DNA of 64,000 nucleotides from JAZRYE01 sp045600585. GTDB taxonomy: Bacteria > Bacillota_I > Bacilli_A > RFN20 > CAG-826. Positions 1 to 7,345 of this stretch are shown one piece after another; position 1 is the stretch's first letter, and each line of letters begins with the position of its first letter. Both the position numbers and the translations under genes were made by a program. The stretch lies in NCBI GenBank assembly GCA_045600585.1, contig JAZRYE010000036.1, positions 8,433-72,432 of the forward strand. Reading direction: 5' to 3'. The notes below the pieces were generated by a model that worked only from the letters and a program-made list of their open reading frames with translations, did not search any database and had not been told where the DNA came from.

Positions 1-528
1 GCCAGTTCTAGTTACTGCAGAATGGTGAACTAAATAGTGTCCTGGTGCCATATAACCATTTCCACCTTCGCTCTTCCAAGCGTTTAAGTCAGTGAATTGA
101 TTTGCGCCATCTTGAGTTTCAGCATACTTGTCGCATCTTGAGCAATCATAATAATCGCGATAGCCAGGTGCTTCGTGTGTATTATGTACACCTTCAACTT
201 TCTCGAAATTATGACCTTGTGCATTTACGTAACGAATATCACTAGTATCTGCCAAGATAGCGGCTTTTTGAGCAGCAGTTAATGTTCTTTCCCCTGCAAC
301 AACGCCTCCTGCAGGTAAAGTCAATGATGTAGTACCATCGCAGTTTGTGTAGTAATCGTGAATACCTGGAGCTTCACAAGTTGCTGCCACACCAGCGTAA
401 TGATAATACTCATTGTCTGCTAATGCACCTTTAAAACCAAGCTTTGATCCACTTACTGCTATTGTAGCAGCAGCTGCACCAATCAAAGCAAAGCATCCAA
501 GGCAAGCAATGATTTTTTTAGATTTCAT
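1..528 (-). CDS. Secreted Cys-x2-Cys repeat protein, partial (C-terminus beyond window)
   Basis: The first 176 codons of a gene that continues past the left edge. It begins MKSKKIIACLGCFALIGAA, a basic N-terminus followed by a hydrophobic stretch, so it is probably exported or membrane anchored. I see no good lipobox. Around residues 115-140 is a YYDCSRCDKYAE motif followed by NQFTDL and a Gly-His, nearly the same as repeats in the next gene upstream, so the two are paralogues. The paired cysteines could bind zinc. The start is fixed by AAGGAGGA about 10 nt upstream. It is the last visible gene of the long glycan-uptake operon. Molecular function is unknown. Confidence 0.85.
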   Translation of the reverse strand, partial: MKSKKIIACLGCFALIGAAAATIAVSGSKLGFKGALADNEYYHYAGVAATCEAPGIHDYYTNCDGTTSLTLPAGGVVAGERTLTAAQKAAILADTSDIRYVNAQGHNFEKVEGVHNTHEAPGYRDYYDCSRCDKYAETQDGANQFTDLNAWKSEGGNGYMAPGHYLVHHSAVTRTG

Positions 529-554
529 TATAAGAAAATCCTCCTTTTTATTTT

Positions 555-570
555 TTGCTATTTCTAGCAA
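555..570 (-). promoter_or_regulatory. GAAA-tetraloop hairpin in the leader of the partial surface-protein gene
   Basis: On the minus strand the sequence reads TTGCTA-GAAA-TAGCAA, a perfect 6-bp stem closed by a GNRA-type tetraloop, followed by an A-rich run and then the Shine-Dalgarno site. It lies between the stop of the upstream lipoprotein gene and the next start. With A rather than U after the stem it is not a terminator. It may be an mRNA-stabilising or processing hairpin. Confidence 0.4.
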
Positions 571-582
571 TTAGAGCCTAAT

Positions 583-2622
583 TTAGATGACTCTTAAAGA
601 GCCATAATCGATGATAAAGGAACAAACAGGTCCGATATCTCGATATAAATAGATAGTCGTAATTGTTGATGAATAACTACTTCTCATTGGGTGATTTAAT
701 AACGATTCATTTACTACCAATGTATACCAATTATCACCAAGAGGAGTAATTTTTCCGTATTTCGCGGTGACGCCAGTAGAAGTAACACTAATCATATTAA
801 ATTCACCAACATAATGGTTTTCATCAGACATATATGTAATTTCAAATTGACCGTTTTCAACAGTCTTAAAGTCAATAGCAACTGATTTTCCTAAATACTT
901 ACTTTCAGGTAATGTTACGAAAGAAGGTACTCTTCTCCATGACCATTCACGTAAATTTGATTCTAATTGGGCAAATGGGTGTTCAAGATAATGCATGTTA
1001 TCAATGATCATTTCATTCCAATTTTCACCCGCGGCAGTTTTAACTGGATGTAATGTAAATAAGACATGAGTAACAATAAATTCTTCTAATGGCTTAACAA
1101 CGATTGTTTGCCAAGAACTATTTGGGTTGAATCCCATTTCTGTTACAGTATTTCCATCCCAATACATAGAGCAGAATCCATTTGTTCGTTCATTAAATAA
1201 TTTAATAGATGCCCAAGCATAACCGCTTACTAAGCTAACATCAAATTCAATTCCTTTTGATGTTTTGATTTGTAAAGGCGTCTTAAATGCTAAACAAACA
1301 ATAGTCCATGGGTCACCAGATTCAACTGTTTGGGCAGCAACTCTAAATGCTGAATTAGAGTTATTTGTCTTTTGCGATTGAATGCCCGCGTTAACGCCAT
1401 ATAAACCATCCCAACGAGAACCGACATAAGCAAACATAGAATCAGTTAAATCGTTATCTAAAGTAATGCCTTTTGCTTCTTTACCTTCGACATTGATTTT
1501 TAAACCAGTGATTGTAAATCCGCTTCTTGTATAGAATTGAACGTTATTAACTTTGTTTTGATCAAATTCGATTAATAATGGGTTAGATGATAGATTTGCA
1601 GTGGCAACATATTCACTGTCCCAACTCCATCCAGCTTTACCATTAAAAATAAATACTTCACCAGTTCCACTGATTTCAACGTTTTTAACGCCTTTAAGAG
1701 GAGTTTTGATGTGACAATACTTATCCCCCATAACTTTAACAAAAGTGTTGTTAGGTGCATTAAAATTAGGAATCTCGAATGCGATTTGGTCACCTTCTTT
1801 AGATGTTGCAACATATTCATAATTCGCGGCATCGTTAACAGTTAATTTAGTAGTTGTATCAAAAGTAACTGTTTTTAATGAAGCAAGTAACCAACTATTT
1901 TCTTCAATTTGGGTATTGCCTAATTCATCACTATAGAAGTTATGACAAGTTTTACATTGATAATATTCTTCATTACCTTCATATAATCCAGTAGGTCTAG
2001 TTTCTTCATGACGAACCATATCATGACCTGCAGGTAATTTACCTAATCCGTTTGTATTTTTCCAAGTGACAAGATCATCAATTATAGTTGTGGCTAAATC
2101 ATCTTCAAAATATTCATCGCATTCTGAGCAATGATAATAAACTTTAAATCCATCAGTAGAACATGTTGGGGCTAATCCATCAATCTTAGAGATTTTATGA
2201 CCAACATTATCTAATTTGCCCCCATTAACTTTCCAAGTTTCTAAATCAGAAAATTGGTTTTTGCCTTTTTCGTCTTCGGCATATTTTTCACATCGAGAGC
2301 AATCGTAATAATCTTTATAGCCTTGAGTAGCACAAGTTGATGCTTCTCCAACAACATGAACCCAATCATGGCCTAAAGCTTTAATAACTACATCTTCATA
2401 AGTGATTTCTTCTTTTTCTTCGTTAAAATATGTTTCACATTCTTTGCAGTAATAATATTGGTTATGTCCATCTTCTTCACAAGTCGCATCAACTTTTGCA
2501 TATAAACTAGAATAAGTATGTTCATGCTTTTCTTCTTTTTCTTTGTTATTACTTCCACAAGAAATAAGTAATGAAGAAGATAGAAGAGTTAATGATAATA
2601 AATTAAATAATTTTCTACTCAT
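583..2622 (-). CDS. Lipoprotein with four Cys-x2-Cys repeats and a carbohydrate-binding-like C-terminus
   Basis: A 679-aa surface lipoprotein: signal peptide ending LLISC with Cys22 as the predicted lipidated residue. Residues about 35-250 contain four repeats, each with a Tyr-Tyr-x-Cys-x2-Cys core (YYYCKEC, YYDCSRC, YYHCSEC, YYQCKTC), a preceding single Cys and a following Gly-His. The remaining 430 residues look like beta-rich modules of the kind found in carbohydrate-binding lipoproteins, but I recognise no named family. I chose ATG 2622 over the in-frame ATG 2631, because the AAAGGA site directly abuts the latter and sits about 9 nt from the former. It is co-directional with the sugar importer and is likely a glycan-binding accessory protein. 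Confidence 0.85.
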   Translation of the reverse strand: MSRKLFNLLSLTLLSSSLLISCGSNNKEKEEKHEHTYSSLYAKVDATCEEDGHNQYYYCKECETYFNEEKEEITYEDVVIKALGHDWVHVVGEASTCATQGYKDYYDCSRCEKYAEDEKGKNQFSDLETWKVNGGKLDNVGHKISKIDGLAPTCSTDGFKVYYHCSECDEYFEDDLATTIIDDLVTWKNTNGLGKLPAGHDMVRHEETRPTGLYEGNEEYYQCKTCHNFYSDELGNTQIEENSWLLASLKTVTFDTTTKLTVNDAANYEYVATSKEGDQIAFEIPNFNAPNNTFVKVMGDKYCHIKTPLKGVKNVEISGTGEVFIFNGKAGWSWDSEYVATANLSSNPLLIEFDQNKVNNVQFYTRSGFTITGLKINVEGKEAKGITLDNDLTDSMFAYVGSRWDGLYGVNAGIQSQKTNNSNSAFRVAAQTVESGDPWTIVCLAFKTPLQIKTSKGIEFDVSLVSGYAWASIKLFNERTNGFCSMYWDGNTVTEMGFNPNSSWQTIVVKPLEEFIVTHVLFTLHPVKTAAGENWNEMIIDNMHYLEHPFAQLESNLREWSWRRVPSFVTLPESKYLGKSVAIDFKTVENGQFEITYMSDENHYVGEFNMISVTSTGVTAKYGKITPLGDNWYTLVVNESLLNHPMRSSYSSTITTIYLYRDIGPVCSFIIDYGSLRVI

Positions 2623-2642
2623 AATGTTCATTCCTTTCGAAG

Positions 2643-4403
2643 TTATCTAACTGTCACTCTTAAATTTGATAACAAGATTTGAACCTTATCTGCCCCATCA
2701 TGTTTATCAAGTGTATTAACACGAATAAAAATTGTGTCTGCGTTTCCGCTTGCGGTAAATGTGAATGTCTTTTCACTCCATTCACCTTTAATAGGGTTCG
2801 CACCTATTTCTTGAATTTGGTTTTTGCCTTCATTTGCCCATAATGCAATAGACATCCAGTTAAGGCCACTTACAAGATAAGTATCTACTGTAACTGTTAC
2901 TTTATTTGCTTCTAAAGCTTCTGGTAATTTATACATAATTCCAGGCCAATCTTCAGTATTGGTATATGTACCAGAGATAGAAGTAACAATTTCTTTATCA
3001 TATTGATTTGCTAATGTTGTAACTTGAACGCCAGAATTGTAACATTCTTCTAAACAGACTAGATAATCATCAGAAACAACAACTTTAGCTTCGCAAGATA
3101 AATTAGGATTACCCACTGAAGTAACAGTGATAAAACCTGTTCCTTTTGCTAAGCCATAGATTAAGCCATTACTAACAGAAACGATTGATTCGCTTCCAGG
3201 TCTTACTTCATAAGTTAAGCCATCATTACGAACAATTTCTGGTTCAAAATTAACAACTAAAGATGCTGTTTTATGTAATGGAATAATATATTCGCTTTGT
3301 TTTAATGACATTGCGGTTGGATTTTCAGCGATTTCAACAAATCTCAAATCATCAAATACCATTTCTGTATATGTTGTTGTTGGATCATTTTGATACTCGC
3401 TATCGGAGTTCATTGTGATAAGGATTTGATTATATGTTTCATCCATATTTGTATAGTTGAATGTGTTTGTTGTCCAACTATCTTTTACTGGGAAACCTCC
3501 ATTAGCCTCACCATTGACTTCACTATTTCTGATGACACTATTATCTTTAGCAAGTCTTAAAGAGAACCAATGTTCACCATTAACAAGTCTTGTATCAAAT
3601 CTAATTAATGCTTCTTTTGTTGAATATTCTCTATCTAGATTAACGATAAGTGCTGGCCATAAGCCTTTATTAATTTGTGATTTAAAATCAATAACACTAA
3701 CTCTATCGTATTTTTTACTAGCTAAAGAATATGTAGCTAATGTATGATTCGTGCCATAAGAATATTTAGCAAATAAATCATCATCAGCAACACATGTAAT
3801 AACAGTTGATAATTCAGGATTAGAAGCACTTGTAATTCTTACTTTTCCGGAACCTTTTTTATACGCTCCCACTTTACCATCAACAATTTTTAAAACATCT
3901 TCACCTTCGATAATTTCAAAATTAACTGATTTATCAATATATGGTGAATTTGGATAGAATGTAATTTCTGGAGTCAATGTATTTTCAACGTAAAAGCAAT
4001 ATTCGTTTTCAACTTCCCATTGGCTTGGTTTTTCTAAACCTTTAACTGTGAAAGGTAATTCTTTTTTGACATTAGAACCATCAATTGTGGAAGCAATAAT
4101 CTTAGTTGTTCCTGCTTTTAAACCTTTGATTGTTCCATTATTAAAGGAGAGGATGCTTGGATCTTCTATAGACCAAGTTAATTCTTTATTAGTAGCGTTT
4201 TCTGGATAGACCCTAACGTTAGTAACAAAGGTTTCATAACCAATATGAATACTTTCTAATTCAGTTTTGAAATCGACTGATTCTACTAATACATCTTGTT
4301 GAACTTCTTCAGTTGTTGAAGATTGATTAGAGGAACAAGCTGTGACAAAAGATAACGACAAGATGCTTGTAATAAGTAAGCGATTAATATTCTTTCTTTT
4401 CAT
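2643..4403 (-). CDS. Lipoprotein with bacterial Ig-like (Big_2-type) domains
   Basis: 586 aa. A signal peptide ends FVTAC (Cys23). Two Big_2-like modules are visible: about residues 38-120 (a SVDF..I..G....V..YPENATNKELTWS pattern ending IKGLKAGTTKI) and about 385-465 (ending IYGLAKGTGFITVTS). Between and after them are two related beta domains, each with a KYDR/VS.I or QYDKEIVTSI motif and an alternating hydrophobic pattern like carbohydrate-binding modules. The frame is open upstream to 4466, but AAGGAG lies 7 nt before ATG 4403, so translation starts there and overlaps the 3' end of the preceding gene by 20 nt. Likely surface glycan binding; the ligand is unknown. Confidence 0.87.
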   Translation of the reverse strand: MKRKNINRLLITSILSLSFVTACSSNQSSTTEEVQQDVLVESVDFKTELESIHIGYETFVTNVRVYPENATNKELTWSIEDPSILSFNNGTIKGLKAGTTKIIASTIDGSNVKKELPFTVKGLEKPSQWEVENEYCFYVENTLTPEITFYPNSPYIDKSVNFEIIEGEDVLKIVDGKVGAYKKGSGKVRITSASNPELSTVITCVADDDLFAKYSYGTNHTLATYSLASKKYDRVSVIDFKSQINKGLWPALIVNLDREYSTKEALIRFDTRLVNGEHWFSLRLAKDNSVIRNSEVNGEANGGFPVKDSWTTNTFNYTNMDETYNQILITMNSDSEYQNDPTTTYTEMVFDDLRFVEIAENPTAMSLKQSEYIIPLHKTASLVVNFEPEIVRNDGLTYEVRPGSESIVSVSNGLIYGLAKGTGFITVTSVGNPNLSCEAKVVVSDDYLVCLEECYNSGVQVTTLANQYDKEIVTSISGTYTNTEDWPGIMYKLPEALEANKVTVTVDTYLVSGLNWMSIALWANEGKNQIQEIGANPIKGEWSEKTFTFTASGNADTIFIRVNTLDKHDGADKVQILLSNLRVTVR

Positions 4404-5304
4404 TATTGGTCTCCTTTGCATTCTCAATTTTCTTTTTGATTTCTTCCTTTTCTTTTTCAGATACATATAATCCTTTTCTAACAGCTTCTGGGAAGTGATG
4501 GATATTTACATGTTCATCAAAGATAGAAAGATATATTTCAAATCCGAATAATAAGAGGATTGGTAATCCAATTAGTATCAGGATTAAATACACGAATAAT
4601 TTAAGTGGGGTATTCCATAGGAATTCAAGAAGCAATACTGGAAGAACAAGTATGATTGTTACTAATACTGATTTCCACGCACTTCTTAAATGAATGAATA
4701 GCGAGTTTAATAATCCTCTTCCTAACTTATTTTGATAAACACTTAAGAAATAAGTAGAGGCAATTAAAGTTGGGAAGAAAACTAAGATAGATAGAACTAC
4801 AACAATAATCGTAATGAAGTTAAAGCCAAAGAAGGCAAATAATGCGATATTGATTAATTCAATAAGAGCAAATAGTAGCCCGATAACTAGAAATGATTTC
4901 CAGTTACTTTTGACACCCATTTTGTAGTCATAGGAGAAGATGATTCCTTCTCCATAACAGAGTTGTCTAATAATTCTTAATAAACCACTAATAACGATGA
5001 ATATTGGTGGATATAAGATTAAGTTAATAGCCCCGCTTATAACGAGTAGATAGATGATGGCAACATTCTTATCTTCTAAAGTGAGGTTACCGTTTTGATA
5101 AGCGGTATTAAATGATGCGTTGAAGAAATAGGTAAAGTAATTCTTCACGAGCATTAAAGAAAAGATAGCAAGTAAGATTGCACCCATCTTCACGAGCATC
5201 CAGAAATTAATCTTTAAGATGTCTTTGAACTGGTCTTTTCTTGTTTGAGGTAATTGACTTTCTAAGAAGTCACTGGAAGCGATTTTTCTCTTAACTTTTG
5301 CCAT
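4384..5304 (-). CDS. Six-TM membrane protein, DUF624/YesL-like, probable partner of the adjacent ABC ATPase
   Basis: 306 aa with about six hydrophobic segments (near residues 33-55, 82-110, 135-155, 160-185, 212-232 and 236-262), a basic cytosolic N-terminus and a charged, Lys/Glu-rich C-terminal tail. The stretch LLRIIRQLCYGEGIIF followed by a soluble loop and KSFLVIG resembles the DUF624/YesL family often found in sugar-transporter operons. This is a weak, pattern-level match and the protein is longer than YesL. Its start lies one base after the stop of the ABC ATPase (TAATATG), so the two are probably translationally coupled. It could instead be that ATPase's permease. Confidence 0.75.
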   Translation of the reverse strand: MAKVKRKIASSDFLESQLPQTRKDQFKDILKINFWMLVKMGAILLAIFSLMLVKNYFTYFFNASFNTAYQNGNLTLEDKNVAIIYLLVISGAINLILYPPIFIVISGLLRIIRQLCYGEGIIFSYDYKMGVKSNWKSFLVIGLLFALIELINIALFAFFGFNFITIIVVVLSILVFFPTLIASTYFLSVYQNKLGRGLLNSLFIHLRSAWKSVLVTIILVLPVLLLEFLWNTPLKLFVYLILILIGLPILLLFGFEIYLSIFDEHVNIHHFPEAVRKGLYVSEKEKEEIKKKIENAKETNNEKKEY

Positions 5305-5305
5305 A

Positions 5306-6055
5306 TTATTTAATCTCTTCCATTACTGATGCACGTTTAAGTGCAACAATTGTTTCATCCTTTGATGATTTAATATCATCTTTAAGAATGGTTGATACGA
5401 TTTTACCTTCTTGAAGGACTAATACTTGATCTGCTAAAGAGAGAACTTCACGATAATCATGAGTAACAACAATTAATGTTGCGTTTAGTTCTTCTTTCCA
5501 TTCTTTAACAAATTGGATTAAGTCTTCTTTAGTTTGAATATCAAGACCAGTAAATGCTTCATCAAGAAGAACAACTTCTGGATCTTTGACAAAGGCTCTA
5601 GCAATCATTACTCTTTGTTGTTGACCATACGATAAATGTTTTGGTTTACGAGTTAAGCAATGTTCAATTTTTAGAGCTTTAGCGATATTTCTCACTCTTA
5701 CATAGATTTCAGAAGTTTCAATATCGTCATCAAACTTTAAAGGCATCGCGATGTTATCGAATATCGTTAAGTTAGGATATAAGACAACATTTTGAGTTAT
5801 ATAACTAATCTTTCTTTTACGTATTGTTAATTCTTTAGCGTCAACGTTATCGAAAGATATGTTACCGAGATAGTTTTCGTTAAGACCACTAATCATGTGC
5901 AGTAATGTCGATTTACCAGAACCTGATTCACCTACTAAAACTGTTACTTTGTTACTTGGGAAAGTACAAGAGAAAGAGGTAAATACTCTTGAGGTTTCTT
6001 GATTCTTCCTATTGTAATAGGAGAAGGCGATGTTACTACACTTGATTTCTGGCAT
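5306..6055 (-). CDS. ABC transporter ATP-binding protein (LolD/MacB-size)
   Basis: 249 aa, a single nucleotide-binding domain: Walker A GESGSGKST near residue 44, Q-loop ITQNVVLYPNLT, signature LSYGQQQRV (one change from LSGGQ), Walker B VVLLDEAF and switch His in VVTHDYRE. Length and Q-loop fit the LolD/MacB/FtsE group rather than the sugar-import group. No FtsX-type permease lies beside it; the only membrane protein in contact is the six-TM protein immediately downstream. It sits inside the sugar-import locus, which already has its own ATPase, so it may serve export or a second transport step. The substrate is unknown. Confidence 0.9.
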   Translation of the reverse strand: MPEIKCSNIAFSYYNRKNQETSRVFTSFSCTFPSNKVTVLVGESGSGKSTLLHMISGLNENYLGNISFDNVDAKELTIRKRKISYITQNVVLYPNLTIFDNIAMPLKFDDDIETSEIYVRVRNIAKALKIEHCLTRKPKHLSYGQQQRVMIARAFVKDPEVVLLDEAFTGLDIQTKEDLIQFVKEWKEELNATLIVVTHDYREVLSLADQVLVLQEGKIVSTILKDDIKSSKDETIVALKRASVMEEIK

Positions 6056-6057
6056 AA

Positions 6058-7332
6058 CTACTCAGCAATTGGGGTAAGACGAATATTGTCGATTAAGACT
6101 TTATATTCCTTACAAATATTACCGATAGAGAATTCAAATCTACCAGTATTAACGCCTGTATAGTTGGTATCAATACATAATGTTTGATCACCAGCCCAAG
6201 CGTATTCTTTAGTTAATTGGAAGCCCATGGTTACCCATTCATTCATTGGGGCACACATGTTTTCTGATTCTAATGGTTTAGATTCATCAATACATGGAAC
6301 GATAATCGTGCTCTTGGTCATGCCTCTTGTGCAGAAACGAGTGACAACACGGTTTGCTTCTAGAGATTCTGTTCCAATAAATCTAAGATCGTATTCAAAA
6401 CGATATAAAGAAGCTTCTTCTTCAAGTTCAAGTTCTCTTAACTTAGTTTTTCTCATGTATTGTTCATTTAAGAAAGCACTAGACCAATCAGCCCAATAAT
6501 CTCCCCCAGCAGAAACAGTAATACATAAGAACTTATCTCCACTTGTTGGTTTAACACCATCGACTTCAGAGACAATATCAAACTTAAGTGCATCTGGTGT
6601 GTAATTAGCACATGAGATGAAGTATTTTTGGAAATCTTCTTCGAAGTCACAGATTTCGTTTTCTTTTAAGATGAAATCGTCCTTAATTGTGTGAGGAATT
6701 TTTGCGTTATAGAAACGAACATCATCTAAATAGATATTAGGTGCAAATGCTGGATTATAGACATTTGCGTTTTCAAATTCAAAATATAAGCCAGGTGCTT
6801 CTTCAATATTAAAGAATAAGTTGAAATATGCGTGGTCAATTTCAAAAGAGAAATCATTCCATTGACGTGGTTTTAAAGTAAGACTACTTAATTTAGATTT
6901 TTCAACTTTATGAACTGATACAACATCAGCAACAAAGCCAACTTCTGCTTCAACTTCTTTATCAGTATTGTTATACATTGAGAATTCGACTTTATCGTAA
7001 TTAGCAATGTTGCTCTTGTTGAAGTTATATTGGTTAGATGCAAGTGGGAAATACATTAAAGGATTGACTTTAATTCCAGCAACACCCGTTGGTTGAAGTA
7101 AAGCACTTCCCTTACCTGATTTAACGTATTTTAAATTTGTGTTTTTAGAGATCTTACCAAAGTAATTGATAAGCATCGCGGTATTTAAGTTTTCGTATCC
7201 TTTTTCAAAGTCGCATAAAACTGTGTAATTAGGATCTTCTTTTTCTTGTTCTTCCACTTCTTTATTGCAGCTAGTAGCAGTGATAGCTACTAAGGAAAGA
7301 GTTGCTAATGAAATAATTAAATTCTTCTTCAT
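6058..7332 (-). CDS. Carbohydrate-binding-like lipoprotein
   Basis: 424 aa. A signal peptide ends TATSC (Cys22). The mature protein has two similar beta-rich halves, each with a LCDFEKGYE or ICDFEEDFQ start and a conserved YLDDVRFYN or LIDNIRLTP strand. That strand is typical of jelly-roll carbohydrate-binding modules, where the domain ends in an Asp-(Asp/Asn)-aliphatic-Arg motif. A perfect AAGGAGGA precedes the ATG. It lies 13 nt after the DUF4091 gene in the same direction, and probably holds the glycan at the cell surface for that enzyme. I see no catalytic motif. Confidence 0.85.
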   Translation of the reverse strand: MKKNLIISLATLSLVAITATSCNKEVEEQEKEDPNYTVLCDFEKGYENLNTAMLINYFGKISKNTNLKYVKSGKGSALLQPTGVAGIKVNPLMYFPLASNQYNFNKSNIANYDKVEFSMYNNTDKEVEAEVGFVADVVSVHKVEKSKLSSLTLKPRQWNDFSFEIDHAYFNLFFNIEEAPGLYFEFENANVYNPAFAPNIYLDDVRFYNAKIPHTIKDDFILKENEICDFEEDFQKYFISCANYTPDALKFDIVSEVDGVKPTSGDKFLCITVSAGGDYWADWSSAFLNEQYMRKTKLRELELEEEASLYRFEYDLRFIGTESLEANRVVTRFCTRGMTKSTIIVPCIDESKPLESENMCAPMNEWVTMGFQLTKEYAWAGDQTLCIDTNYTGVNTGRFEFSIGNICKEYKVLIDNIRLTPIAE

Positions 7333-7345
7333 GATTAATTCCTCC

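Noticed and set aside
555..570. Intrinsic terminator after the 679-aa lipoprotein gene
   Set aside because: On the minus strand the stem is followed by A residues, not U, and leads straight into the next ribosome site.
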